Below, in pieces: positions 19,254 to 28,301 of a stretch of 64,000 bases of DNA. Every line of letters starts with the position of its first letter. Position 1 is the first letter of the stretch. This DNA comes from Catenovulum sediminis (GTDB taxonomy: Bacteria > Pseudomonadota > Gammaproteobacteria > Enterobacterales > Alteromonadaceae): positions 2,728,001-2,792,000 of the forward strand of contig NZ_CP041660.1 of assembly GCF_007289895.1 (NCBI RefSeq), written 5' to 3'. The notes beneath the pieces are model-generated. The model had not been told where the DNA came from and searched no databases. It saw only the letters and a program-made list of their open reading frames with translations. The position numbers and the translations under genes are program-made.

Positions 19254-20918
19254 CTAATTTTTTCTCGATGATTGTTCTGCGATTAAATTGTCGTACTGTC
19301 CACGTAGTTTTTGATAACGCTCAAGTTGCTTTGTCGGTAATTTGATATCAGACAAGGATTGAAAAGCTTTATTTACTCGTTTTACCAAGTCTTCAGGATA
19401 TTTTCCTGTTGTTTCCATTAATTTGAAAATAGCTAAAATTAAATTCAATGTTCCCCCTGTATGTAGAGGCGCATATTTTAAAGCTTGATCAAATGAGTTA
19501 ACGGCTTGCATATATTCGTCAGCTTTATAAGCTTCGATGCCAGCTTGGTTTAATTCACTAAAAGCGCGCTGTTTACTTTCTGACGCTTTAAGATAATGCT
19601 CTAAGTTATCTTTGATAAATTGATTTCTGTTTTGGCTGGAATTCGCAACTTGTTCTATCCAACTTTCGGCTGTTTCAAACTCGCCTATTTTAAGTAAAAC
19701 GGCTACTTTATCAAAAATAAACGGGTCATCTTCGCCCTCAACTTGATTGTCTTGTGCTTTACTTTGTATTGCATAAAGTTGCTTTTTAGCCGCTAAGAGC
19801 TGGTTCTCAAGGCTTTCCAAACGAGCGCGACATAAGCCTTCAAACGCGTTATAGTCCATTTCATGCGTAATAAGCTCGTCATGTCGGCCTCGTTGCAATG
19901 CTAAGGAGGCTTCTTGCATCAATTTATTTTGCTCAGATTTATCTTCCGTATGTTCAGCGGCATTGATAACCGAACGTATGTAATTAAGCAGGTGAATATC
20001 ATCCTGATTAATTGACTTACGGGACATGTCTAATATGCTTTTACAGGCATCTTTTACAATTTCATGCATATCGCATTTTTGCGCGACCTCGCATAGCCTG
20101 TACTGCCTTTCTATTGAGTAAGGTGATAATTCTACTGCTTTAATCGCCATTTCAAGCGAATTTGTAATGTGGCCTGATTTTAATAATGCTTGGCTGAGTA
20201 AATCATACGAGTCAATGATTAACGGAGCCTGATTGATCACCTCACTGGCGAGCCGTACCGCCTCACTGTATTTTTCCTGATGGTAATAGGTCCGCGCTAA
20301 TTGTATTTGACCCCAGGTAAAAGGTTTATGTGCCAGTAATTTTTGCAGTAGATATTCAGCTTGCTGATACTTGCCCATTTTGCAAAGCAGCTCGGCGAGC
20401 AAGTTGTTGCAATAATTTCGGTAGCGGCTTTTATCTTGGATAAGTTTTTTGCATTCTAGTATGGCTTCATCGTACTTTCCGTCAAACATGGCGCGATGGA
20501 CTGGGATTAATGCTGCGCGTTTTTGGTAACATTTTTCTAGTCTGAATTTAAGCACATTTTGTGAAAATGGCTTCATCACATAGTCATCTGGTTGTAATTC
20601 TACCGCACCGAGTACCATAGGGCGGTGGTTTTCACCGGTTACCATAATGCTAATACTATGAGGCCCTAGTAATTTTCTGCTGTGGAGTTCTTCAATCACC
20701 TGACGGCCATTTTTTCTATGTCCGCCTAAATTGTAATCAACCAATACAAAGTCATAAACTCTGCCGCGTGCAGCACTGATTGCTGCCTCACCGGTTGCGA
20801 CGGCATTAACATTGCGAGCTCCTAGGTTAATCAGAATACCTTTTAGCATTATCTGAAAAGGACGTTGGTCATCGACAATCAAAAAGCTTTTATCGGCATA
20901 CGTCAATCCTGATTTCAT
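19254..20918 (-). CDS. Receiver domain plus TPR protein
   Basis: A 554-residue protein. An N-terminal CheY-type receiver (Asp16-Asp17 pocket, Asp61 acceptor, Thr94, Lys116) is followed by roughly 400 residues of helical repeats. Several are clear TPR units (for example YQQAEYLLQKLLAHKP and YSEAVRLASEVINQAP), and a final TPR-like pair lies near 460-500. No DNA-binding or enzyme domain, so output is probably by protein contact. The cognate kinase is not in the neighbourhood. It is transcribed away from tRNA-Tyr and towards the channel gene, possibly in one unit with it. Confidence 0.9.
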   Translation of the reverse strand: MKSGLTYADKSFLIVDDQRPFQIMLKGILINLGARNVNAVATGEAAISAARGRVYDFVLVDYNLGGHRKNGRQVIEELHSRKLLGPHSISIMVTGENHRPMVLGAVELQPDDYVMKPFSQNVLKFRLEKCYQKRAALIPVHRAMFDGKYDEAILECKKLIQDKSRYRNYCNNLLAELLCKMGKYQQAEYLLQKLLAHKPFTWGQIQLARTYYHQEKYSEAVRLASEVINQAPLIIDSYDLLSQALLKSGHITNSLEMAIKAVELSPYSIERQYRLCEVAQKCDMHEIVKDACKSILDMSRKSINQDDIHLLNYIRSVINAAEHTEDKSEQNKLMQEASLALQRGRHDELITHEMDYNAFEGLCRARLESLENQLLAAKKQLYAIQSKAQDNQVEGEDDPFIFDKVAVLLKIGEFETAESWIEQVANSSQNRNQFIKDNLEHYLKASESKQRAFSELNQAGIEAYKADEYMQAVNSFDQALKYAPLHTGGTLNLILAIFKLMETTGKYPEDLVKRVNKAFQSLSDIKLPTKQLERYQKLRGQYDNLIAEQSSRKN

Positions 20919-20981
20919 GCGAACCTTGTAACGGATATAAAATTAAATTATTTACTGAATGTTATTTTTGCGCAAGAGGAG

Positions 20982-21005
20982 AAAGTGAATAATAAAGTGA
21001 ATAAT
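20982..21005. repeat. Tandem 12-base duplication
   Basis: AAAGTGAATAAT occurs twice with no spacer, 25 bases beyond the 3' end of tRNA-Tyr. A simple slippage duplication is the likeliest origin; no integrase or attachment-site partner is visible. Confidence 0.8.
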
Positions 21006-21029
21006 ACAGATGCTTGGCTTTAGTAAAGA

Positions 21030-21114
21030 TGGTGGAGGGAGCTGGATTCGAACCAGCGAAGGCAGAGCCGTCAGATTTACAGTCTGATCCCTTTGGCCAC
21101 TCGGGAACCCCTCC
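21030..21114 (-). tRNA. tRNA-Tyr (anticodon GTA)
   Basis: An 85-base class II tRNA on the minus strand. The acceptor stem GGAGGGG pairs with TCCCTCC (one G-T pair). The anticodon loop CTGTAAA has GTA (complement at 21078-21080), there is a long variable arm, the T-arm is GCTGG-TTCGAAT-CCAGC, and the 3' CCA is encoded. It closely resembles E. coli tRNA-Tyr in length and in the D-arm and anticodon region. It is a lone tRNA with its own promoter. Confidence 0.97.
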
Positions 21115-21119
21115 TCAAA

Positions 21120-21157
21120 GACGGGCGGCATAGTAACAAAATTATTTGAACTGTAAA
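21120..21157 (-). promoter_or_regulatory. Sigma-70 promoter of tRNA-Tyr with GC-rich discriminator
   Basis: Minus strand: TTTACA (complement at 21152-21157), 16-base spacer, TACTAT (complement at 21130-21135), then a GC-rich discriminator (21120-21129) just before the tRNA. A GC-rich discriminator is typical of stable RNA promoters under stringent control. Confidence 0.8.
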
Positions 21158-21235
21158 GTCTTTTTATTAAAAAATTAAAGAAACCTATTGTTGAGTCGAT
21201 GTATTGTATATTGTTCATTCAATTACCTTCTTGTT

Positions 21236-21763
21236 ATGCAAGCTGAATTACCTATACCACTCATTGACGAGCTACATATACGATATGGATTAAATGCCGC
21301 GATTAATGGTCAGCGTCGTCCAGATTTTGCAATGACGTTGGCAATGTTCTCAGCGGATGTCATTGAACATGCCCAATTCAGTATCGCTAAATCGGCTTTA
21401 GGTCAGATTGAAAAAGATGAAGATATATTAAAGCAACAGCTTGGCGTTAGAGCTATTTATAAACTGAAAGCAGACGATCAGGCTTATGAATCAGCCAGTC
21501 AACAAAATTTGGCGTTACATCAATCTGGGAGTAGTCAGGTGAGGTTGTTAGCGGGATTGCAGCAAGCTGCGTTGTCACAATTTAACGATCCAAAGAAAAT
21601 TGACCAACATGTTATTCAAAACGTCAATTTACATGTGCTCAACAAAATAGCGCGATTAGAGCAGGCCAATCAAGACACGCCAGATGATAAATCAACTACA
21701 GGTGAAGACGCCGACGCGACGGGCTTGCTAGATGTGCTCAACCAACTTCAGGCTTCTCACTAA
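21236..21763 (+). CDS. Hypothetical protein upstream of flhA
   Basis: A 175-residue soluble protein that I do not recognise. The first ~60 residues (PIPLIDELHIRYGLNAAINGQRRPDFAM is part of this) look ordered and helical. The C-terminal third is polar and acidic, ending in a predicted helix LLDVLNQLQ. No signal peptide, membrane span or known motif. I chose ATG 21236; an upstream TTG at 21188 would add 16 unlikely hydrophobic residues. It lies 100 bases before flhA, on the same strand, but the sigma-54 promoter sits between them, so flhA can be expressed separately. Confidence 0.7.
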   Translation: MQAELPIPLIDELHIRYGLNAAINGQRRPDFAMTLAMFSADVIEHAQFSIAKSALGQIEKDEDILKQQLGVRAIYKLKADDQAYESASQQNLALHQSGSSQVRLLAGLQQAALSQFNDPKKIDQHVIQNVNLHVLNKIARLEQANQDTPDDKSTTGEDADATGLLDVLNQLQASH

Positions 21764-21806
21764 GCTGAATTAGCTATTCACCCCAATCTCTTAAATTTAT
21801 TCACTT

Positions 21807-21822
21807 TGGCCCTAATATTGCT
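21807..21822 (+). promoter_or_regulatory. Sigma-54 (RpoN) promoter of flhA
   Basis: TGGC at 21807-21810 and TTGC at 21818-21821 keep the invariant GG and GC ten bases apart, the exact spacing of a -24/-12 promoter. It lies 42 bases before the flhA start. In polar flagellates such as Vibrio the flhA operon is RpoN-dependent through an FlrA-type activator, which fits. Confidence 0.85.
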
Positions 21823-21863
21823 TATATACTGCCAGTGTTTTTCATCGCTGGATTATTGACGGT

Positions 21864-24017
21864 ATGCAATTAGCCGAAGCGTTTCAGAAAATAAATTTCA
21901 ACAAAGACAAATTACAACAAGTTACAGGGTTAGGGGTTGCCACTGGAGTACTAGCGGTTCTGGCAATGGTTGTATTGCCGATTCCTGCATTACTGTTGGA
22001 TATCTTATTTTCGTTCAATATCGCCCTCTCTATGGTGATATTGTTAGTCGTTGTATATACCCTGAAACCCCTTGAATTTGGTGCTTTCCCAACGGTTATA
22101 CTGTTGGCGACCGTCTTTCGACTTGCGCTAAATATTGCTTCTACTCGTATTGTTTTGCTTGAAGGCCACCAAGGCGGCGATGCAGCAGGGCAAGTCATTG
22201 CGTCATTTGGTGAAGTGGTTATTGGTGGTAATTACGCTGTTGGTCTGGTTGTTTTTGCAATTTTAATGATTATCAACTTTAAGGTTGTGACAGCGGGTGC
22301 TGGACGTATATCAGAGGTGAGTGCGAGGTTTACCCTAGACAGTATGCCGGGTAAGCAGATGGCGATTGATGCAGATTTAAATGCTGGTTTTATTAATCAA
22401 GAAGAAGCGGTTGAAAGACGAAAAGAAATTACTGAAGAAGCCGACTTTTACGGTTCAATGGATGGTGCCAGCAAATTTGTTAAAGGGGATGCGATCGCTG
22501 GTCTATTGATTATGTTAATCAATATTGCCGGTGGTTTAGTGATTGGTATGGTGCAGCATGACTTAGCTTTTTCTGATGCCATCGAGATCTATACATTACT
22601 GACCATCGGGGACGGATTGGTTGCGCAAATACCTTCGTTATTATTGTCAGTCGGCACCGCCATCGTCGTAACGCGTCAAAATACGTCTGTAGAGTTGGGC
22701 GATCAACTGACGGCGCAGCTTGGCAATACCAAAGCATTGTATATTGCTTCTGCGATTTTATTTGTAATGGGGATTATTCCTGGAATGCCACATTTGGCAT
22801 TTATAACCTTAGCTTTATGTGTCGCTGGCGCGGGCTATTTCTTAGCACAAAAACGAGCTGAGGCGGGATCAAAGTCAGGCAGTTTAATTCGTGGTGGAAA
22901 AGCACAGGGCAAAGGTAGTTCGGCGTCCGGGCAAGCTAAATCTTTGCCAGATTCAGGCAAAGCACCTACCGAGCCTCAGGAGATTAGCTGGGATGATGTT
23001 CAACCAATGGACGTGATAGGGCTTGAAGTCGGATATCGTTTAATACCACTTGTAGATAAATCGCAAGGTGGTGAGTTGTTATCCAGAATCAAAGGCGTGC
23101 GTAAAAAGCTCTCGCAAGAAATGGGCTTTTTAGTGCCTGCCGTGCATATCCGCGATAATCTCGATTTAGCGCCCAATATCTATCGTATTTCTTTGATGGG
23201 CGTTGTGATAGGTGAAGCTGAAATTTATCATGACAGAGAAATGGCGATTAACCCGGGACAAGTTTTTGGTAAGTTGCAAGGTGTTAAAACAACCGATCCT
23301 GCATTTGGTTTGGAAGCTGTCTGGATTAATCCTGAGCAACGTGAGCAAGCACAAACACTTGGCTATACAGTGGTCGATGCTTCTACGGTCGTCGCGACAC
23401 ACTTAAGTCAGTTACTAACCAACAATGCATGGCAGTTGATTGGGCACGAAGAAGCTCAGAACCTTTTAGATATGTTGGCGAAATCTTATCCTAAGTTGGT
23501 TGAAGGATTGGTGCCGGACATGTTGAGCTTGTCCTGTGTTGTTAAGGTAATGCAGAATCTATTGTATGAAGGCGTGGTTATACGAGATATGCGAACCATG
23601 GTTCAAACCCTTGTTGAATATGCACCTAAGAGCCAGGATCCTGATGTATTAACTGCTGCAGTGCGTATCGCGCTGAGAAAATTAATCGTGCAGGATATTT
23701 CAGGGGGGATGGAAGAATTGCCTGTCATAACTTTGGCGCCAGAGTTGGAGCAGATTTTGCATCAGTCTATGCAATCAGGTGGTGCTGAAGGGGGCGGGAT
23801 AGAACCCGGCTTGGCTGAACGCATTCAAACAGCGTTAAAAGAATCGTCGCAACAACAAGAAATGAACGGCGAACCCTCAGTGTTATTAACGTCTGGCATA
23901 CTAAGAACTGTGCTGGCTCGATTTACTAAACACACAGTACCTGGGCTTCACGTATTGTCATATCAGGAAATACCGGACGACAAGCAAATCCGGATAGTTC
24001 ATTCGATAGGTCAATAG
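21864..24017 (+). CDS. flhA: Flagellar export apparatus protein FlhA
   Basis: A 717-residue export gate component. The N-terminal half has eight predicted spans. The conserved cytoplasmic loop between spans 4 and 5 (SARFTLDSMPGKQMAIDADL, FYGSMDGASKFVKGDAIAG) is the FHIPEP-family hallmark. The C-terminal half, after a charged Gly/Ser linker near residues 335-375, is the soluble domain that docks chaperone-substrate complexes. It drives proton-coupled export of flagellar subunits. flhB and other export genes must lie outside the window. It is the first gene of the flhA-flhF-flhG-fliA block. Confidence 0.97.
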   Translation: MQLAEAFQKINFNKDKLQQVTGLGVATGVLAVLAMVVLPIPALLLDILFSFNIALSMVILLVVVYTLKPLEFGAFPTVILLATVFRLALNIASTRIVLLEGHQGGDAAGQVIASFGEVVIGGNYAVGLVVFAILMIINFKVVTAGAGRISEVSARFTLDSMPGKQMAIDADLNAGFINQEEAVERRKEITEEADFYGSMDGASKFVKGDAIAGLLIMLINIAGGLVIGMVQHDLAFSDAIEIYTLLTIGDGLVAQIPSLLLSVGTAIVVTRQNTSVELGDQLTAQLGNTKALYIASAILFVMGIIPGMPHLAFITLALCVAGAGYFLAQKRAEAGSKSGSLIRGGKAQGKGSSASGQAKSLPDSGKAPTEPQEISWDDVQPMDVIGLEVGYRLIPLVDKSQGGELLSRIKGVRKKLSQEMGFLVPAVHIRDNLDLAPNIYRISLMGVVIGEAEIYHDREMAINPGQVFGKLQGVKTTDPAFGLEAVWINPEQREQAQTLGYTVVDASTVVATHLSQLLTNNAWQLIGHEEAQNLLDMLAKSYPKLVEGLVPDMLSLSCVVKVMQNLLYEGVVIRDMRTMVQTLVEYAPKSQDPDVLTAAVRIALRKLIVQDISGGMEELPVITLAPELEQILHQSMQSGGAEGGGIEPGLAERIQTALKESSQQQEMNGEPSVLLTSGILRTVLARFTKHTVPGLHVLSYQEIPDDKQIRIVHSIGQ

Positions 24018-24068
24018 CGTCAAAAAAGTGTCTAGTTATGTTTTTACAAGCATGGCTGAGGAGTAAAA

Positions 24069-25502
24069 ATGAAAATTAAACGTTTTGTTGCCAAAGATAT
24101 TCGTTCAGCATTAAACCAAGTTAAAGCGACATTGGGGCCGGATGCCGTGATAATGTCAAATACAAAGGTTGCTGAAGGGATTGAAATTGTTGCTGCGATC
24201 GATACCGAGCATAATACTAAAACAACCGCATCAGAAGCCCAACCTGCTGTTAAAGCTAACGCAGCAAAACAATCGTATCGTGATACCTTGCTAGCCGAAG
24301 ACGAAGAAGAAATAAAAATGTCGGATAGTTTGCAGTCGTTGCTTAAACGACAAGGACAAAAAACAGCTTCTAAACCACCGCGCGAAAATGCCGCACAAGA
24401 TAATTTTAAAGCCAACAAAGCCAGAATGATTCGTTCATTGGCCAATTCAGTTGATGGCTTTGCAGAGCCAGAACCAGAAAAGCAAGACATTTCGTTAAGT
24501 GAGTTGTTTCAAAAAGCAGATCAAAGACAAGCGGCCAGAAAGCCTGCTCCTGCCTCTATGGCAACACCAGAGACAAATAGTGAGCTTAAGTCAATTAAAG
24601 CTGAAATGGCGGAATTACGTAGCCTATTACAGCATCAGGTGTCGGGTTTGATGTGGCAAGAGATGGCGCGCAGTGAACCGATGCGGGCCTATATTGTAGA
24701 TCGCTTATCAAAAATGGGCATTGCCAGCGAAGTTGCCGATCAAATTGCAAGCTTTTTACCAGATGGTATTGAACAGAATGAAGCCTGGGATCACGCGTTG
24801 GAATTATTGACCAGTCAAATTTCTGTCACTAATAATGATATTATGCGTCGTGGCGGTGTGGTTGCGTTATTAGGTCCAACAGGCGTTGGAAAAACAACGA
24901 CAGTCGCGAAATTAGCCGCGCACTTTGCGAAAAAGCATGGACCGGACTCAGTTGCTTTAGTGACAACAGACACCTATCGAATCGGTGCGCACGAACAATT
25001 ACAAACGTATGCAAAAATAATCGGCTGCCCGTGCAAAGTAGTCCGCCAACCGGAAGAGTTGTCTGATACACTTCACCAATTGAGAAACCGTAAACTGGTA
25101 TTAATTGATACCGCAGGTGTTGGGCAACGAGACATCCGATTGGCAGAACAATTAGACGGACTGATGAAATCTGCTAATGTTAAGATACGTAGTTATTTAG
25201 TATTACAGGCAACTTCTCAACGTAGAGTGCTAATGGAAGCTGTACAACAGTTTAAACGTACAGCATTGACCGGTTGTATCTTAACAAAACTGGATGAATG
25301 CATGAGTTTAGGAGAAATTATTAGTGTTGCCATTCAAAATGCGTTGCCAATCGGGTATCTTACTGACGGTCAGCGTGTGCCTGAGGACATAAAAGCAGCA
25401 AGTGCACAATATTTAACCGAAAAGGCCACCGGTTTGATGGATGATCGTGATTTTTCTCATCCATACTGGTTTACAGATAACGCTCGACAGCCTATATATT
25501 AA
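24069..25502 (+). CDS. flhF: Flagellar placement GTPase FlhF
   Basis: A 477-residue SRP-type GTPase. A variable, charged N-terminal B domain (residues 1 to about 180) precedes the NG domain, with P-loop LLGPTGVGKTTTVAKLA, TTDTYRIGAHEQL and DTAGVGQRD. FlhF marks the cell pole and recruits early flagellar proteins in polar flagellates. GAGGAG precedes ATG 24069. flhG follows nine bases on and acts as its regulator. Confidence 0.96.
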   Translation: MKIKRFVAKDIRSALNQVKATLGPDAVIMSNTKVAEGIEIVAAIDTEHNTKTTASEAQPAVKANAAKQSYRDTLLAEDEEEIKMSDSLQSLLKRQGQKTASKPPRENAAQDNFKANKARMIRSLANSVDGFAEPEPEKQDISLSELFQKADQRQAARKPAPASMATPETNSELKSIKAEMAELRSLLQHQVSGLMWQEMARSEPMRAYIVDRLSKMGIASEVADQIASFLPDGIEQNEAWDHALELLTSQISVTNNDIMRRGGVVALLGPTGVGKTTTVAKLAAHFAKKHGPDSVALVTTDTYRIGAHEQLQTYAKIIGCPCKVVRQPEELSDTLHQLRNRKLVLIDTAGVGQRDIRLAEQLDGLMKSANVKIRSYLVLQATSQRRVLMEAVQQFKRTALTGCILTKLDECMSLGEIISVAIQNALPIGYLTDGQRVPEDIKAASAQYLTEKATGLMDDRDFSHPYWFTDNARQPIY

Positions 25503-25511
25503 ATAGATTTT

Positions 25512-26375
25512 ATGAAGATAATGAACCAGTTAGGTGATCAGGCCAATGGCCTTCGAACTATGAAGCAGAAAAAGATAAAAGTAATTGCGGTTACAGGTGG
25601 TAAAGGTGGAGTTGGTAAAAGCAACGTCTCTTTGAATACCGCTGTTGCTATGGCGCAGCAAGGTAAGCGTGTGCTGGTTTTTGATGCTGATTTAGGGTTA
25701 GCAAACGTAGACGTGATGTTGGGGCTTCGTGTTGAGAAAAATTTATCTCACCTGTTGGCTGGGGAATGTGAATTAGATGATATATTAATTACCGGCCCGC
25801 ATGGTATTCAAATTGTACCCGCCGCATCAGGTACGCGGAATATGGTAGAACTTACACCCCAAGAACATGCTGGATTGATTCGCGCTTTTAGCGAATTACA
25901 TCGTGAATATGATGTATTGATCGTCGATACAGCGGCGGGGATCTCAGACATGGTATTGAGCTTTTCGCGAGCTGCGCAGGATGTCATGGTCGTTGTGTGT
26001 GATGAACCCACTTCAATTACGGATGCTTATGCCCTGATGAAGGTACTCAACAGAGATTTTGGTGTTTTTCGTTTTAAAATTGTTGCAAATATGGTGCGTT
26101 CAATGCGGGAAGGGCAAGAATTATTTGCTAAACTGTCAAAAGTAACTGACCGATTTTTGGATGTGGCGATAGAATTAGTGGCAATTATTCCATTTGATGA
26201 AAATATAAGGAAATCCGTTAGGCGACAAAAAACAATAGTGGATGCATTTCCAAAGTCGCCAGCAGCAATCGCCTTTAAAGCGCTAGCTGCTAGAGCAGGC
26301 AAGTGGCCAATTCCAGACAATGCGACTGGCCACTTAGAGTTTTTTATTGAACAATTGGTAACACCAGGAGCTTAA
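25512..26375 (+). CDS. flhG: Flagellar number regulator FlhG (FleN), MinD-like ATPase
   Basis: A 287-residue MinD/ParA-type ATPase with a deviant Walker A, TGGKGGVGKSN, and a C-terminal amphipathic membrane-targeting region. The N-terminus carries DQANGLRTM, which fits the DQAxxLR motif that stimulates FlhF GTPase activity in this family. It limits flagellar number, usually to one. I keep ATG 25512; ATG 25521 would give a shorter N-terminus that still includes the motif. Confidence 0.95.
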   Translation: MKIMNQLGDQANGLRTMKQKKIKVIAVTGGKGGVGKSNVSLNTAVAMAQQGKRVLVFDADLGLANVDVMLGLRVEKNLSHLLAGECELDDILITGPHGIQIVPAASGTRNMVELTPQEHAGLIRAFSELHREYDVLIVDTAAGISDMVLSFSRAAQDVMVVVCDEPTSITDAYALMKVLNRDFGVFRFKIVANMVRSMREGQELFAKLSKVTDRFLDVAIELVAIIPFDENIRKSVRRQKTIVDAFPKSPAAIAFKALAARAGKWPIPDNATGHLEFFIEQLVTPGA

Positions 26376-26381
26376 TCTGTT

Positions 26382-27104
26382 GTGAATAAAGTGGCGGCTT
26401 ATCAATCAGTTGATCAAAAACAAGCACTGGTGGAATTACATGCGGGACTTGTTAAGCGCATTGCTCATCATATGATGGCGCGATTACCTGCCAGTGTCCA
26501 GGTTGATGACCTAATTCAGGCCGGTATGATAGGATTGCTAGAGGCATCAAAAAACTTTGATGGCAGTAAAGGAGCCAGCTTTGAAACCTTTGCGGGTATC
26601 CGTATTCGTGGTGCGATGTTAGATGAAATCCGCCGTGGTGACTGGGCTCCACGCTCAGTACATAAGAATAGTCGAATGATAGCAAAAGCGATTTCTGATG
26701 TTGAAAAAGAAACTGGACGAGATGCTCGTGACACAGAAGTTGCTGAAAAACTTGATATTACGCTAGATGAATACCATCATATTCTAAATGATGTAAATTG
26801 TGGCAAGATTATTGGCATTGAAGATTTAGGCGTAACGGATGATGTTATCGGTAGTAATGAAGATAAGCACTCAGACGAGCCGTTTGAAGATATTGCACAT
26901 GGTGCATTTCAAGGTGCATTGGCGAAAGCAATTGAAACCTTGCCAGAACGTGAAGCCTTGGTATTATCCTTATACTACGATGAAGAATTAAATTTGAAAG
27001 AAATTGGTGCTGTTTTAGATGTGAGTGAATCTCGAGTGAGTCAAATTCACAGCCAAGCTATGCACAGGTTAAAAGCTCGGCTAAAAAGCTGGCATCAAAA
27101 TTAA
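26382..27104 (+). CDS. fliA: Flagellar sigma factor FliA (sigma-28)
   Basis: A 240-residue sigma factor with region 2 (DLIQAGMIGLLEASKNFD and FETFAGIRIRGAMLDEIRRGDWAPRS), region 3, and a region 4 helix-turn-helix near the end (LKEIGAVLDVSESRVSQIHSQA). It directs transcription of late flagellar and chemotaxis genes; a perfect target promoter is present upstream of fliC at 57229. GTG start six bases after flhG. The anti-sigma factor FlgM is not in the window. Confidence 0.97.
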   Translation: MNKVAAYQSVDQKQALVELHAGLVKRIAHHMMARLPASVQVDDLIQAGMIGLLEASKNFDGSKGASFETFAGIRIRGAMLDEIRRGDWAPRSVHKNSRMIAKAISDVEKETGRDARDTEVAEKLDITLDEYHHILNDVNCGKIIGIEDLGVTDDVIGSNEDKHSDEPFEDIAHGAFQGALAKAIETLPEREALVLSLYYDEELNLKEIGAVLDVSESRVSQIHSQAMHRLKARLKSWHQN

Positions 27105-27148
27105 ACTAGAATTTTGCTCTATAGAGATATGCTCAAGCGGAGGAAGCT

Positions 27149-27532
27149 TTGGATAAAAACATGAAAGTGCTGGTTGTTGATGACTTCTCAACAATGAGAC
27201 GAATAATAAAAAACTTGCTTAGAGACTTAGGTTTTACCAATGTTTCAGAGGCTGATGATGGCGCAACTGCTTTACCTATGTTGCAAAATGGCGATTTTGA
27301 GTTTGTCGTAACAGACTGGAATATGCCTGGTATGCAAGGTATTGATTTGCTTCGAGCAATCAGAGCAGATGCTAAACTTAAACACATTCCGGTGCTTATG
27401 GTAACTGCTGAGGCGAAAAAAGAACAAATAATTGCAGCGGCTCAGGCGGGGGTAAATGGTTACATTGTTAAACCTTTTACAGCGGCCACTTTAAAAGAGA
27501 AGCTCGATAAAATTTTTGAGCGTCTTGGTTAA
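27149..27532 (+). CDS. cheY: Chemotaxis response regulator CheY
   Basis: A 127-residue receiver that binds the flagellar switch when phosphorylated. Asp11-Asp12, acceptor Asp56 (TDWNMPG), Thr86 and Lys108 are all in place. TTG start at 27149, with CGGAGGAAG just upstream, agreeing with the MDKNMK N-terminus seen in Vibrio CheY. It is followed by cheZ, cheA and cheB in the order typical of polar flagellates. Distinct from the receiver at 3438. Confidence 0.96.
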   Translation: MDKNMKVLVVDDFSTMRRIIKNLLRDLGFTNVSEADDGATALPMLQNGDFEFVVTDWNMPGMQGIDLLRAIRADAKLKHIPVLMVTAEAKKEQIIAAAQAGVNGYIVKPFTAATLKEKLDKIFERLG

Positions 27533-27553
27533 GTTTGCATCGGGAGAACAATA

Positions 27554-28285
27554 TTGTTGCCAAATGCCCCTTTAATTAGTCTGGAAGACGCCCGTCGTTT
27601 AGTGACTTGTTTAGAACAAGGTGATAATGATACGGCTAACCAAATTTTGCACACCGTGACTCAAGCAGCTTCTGCTGAGCTTTTTGAAGAGGTTGGAAAG
27701 TTAACCAGACAGTTGCATGATTCTATTGGTGGATTTCAGCTCGACATGAGATTAGCTGATTTGGCTACGGAAGATATTCCTGATGCGAAAGATCGCTTAG
27801 CTTATGTAATGGATTTAACAGAAAAATCAGCTAATAAAACAATGGATGCAGTTGAAGAGTGTCTGCCTATCGCGGTAGAGCTCAACGAGAATATTCAAAA
27901 CATTATCCCAACTTGGGATAAATTAATGAATCGTAAAATAGAATTAAGTGAATTTAAAACGTTGTGCCATGATGTCGACCGCTTATTAAAACAATCACAA
28001 AGCGGTTCAGAAAACTTAAAAGTACGTTTAAATGATGTACTTATGGCACAAGATTTTCAAGATTTAACCGGACAAGTCATCCGTCGAGTAATTGATTTAG
28101 TAAAAGAAGTTGAAGACAATTTAATCAATTTACTCACAGTGTTTGGTACTCCGCAAAGTGATAAAAATACTAACAAAGCTGAAGATGGTGGTGCTGAAGG
28201 GCCTATCATTAATGCAGAAGAAAGAGCGGATGCAGTATCAAATCAAGATGAAGTGGATGACTTATTATCTAGTTTAGGTTTTTAA
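27554..28285 (+). CDS. cheZ: CheY-P phosphatase CheZ
   Basis: A 243-residue mostly helical protein that dephosphorylates CheY-P. The catalytic segment AQDFQDLTGQVIRRV places Asp170 and Gln174 at the active positions. The C-terminal DEVDDLLSSLGF is the tethered helix that grips CheY. TTG start behind GGGAGAA. It ends 16 bases before cheA. Confidence 0.95.
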   Translation: MLPNAPLISLEDARRLVTCLEQGDNDTANQILHTVTQAASAELFEEVGKLTRQLHDSIGGFQLDMRLADLATEDIPDAKDRLAYVMDLTEKSANKTMDAVEECLPIAVELNENIQNIIPTWDKLMNRKIELSEFKTLCHDVDRLLKQSQSGSENLKVRLNDVLMAQDFQDLTGQVIRRVIDLVKEVEDNLINLLTVFGTPQSDKNTNKAEDGGAEGPIINAEERADAVSNQDEVDDLLSSLGF

Positions 28286-28301
28286 TTAGGGGACAGGTTC
28301 C

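Noticed and set aside
20982-21030. Possible integration site at tRNA-Tyr
   Set aside because: No integrase, no second copy of the tRNA end in the window and normal chromosomal genes on both sides; only a 12-base tandem repeat is present.
24044-24490. 148-codon open frame on the minus strand across flhF
   Set aside because: It lies entirely opposite the well-supported flhF, has no ribosome site and reads as low-complexity Ser/Ala; a shadow frame.
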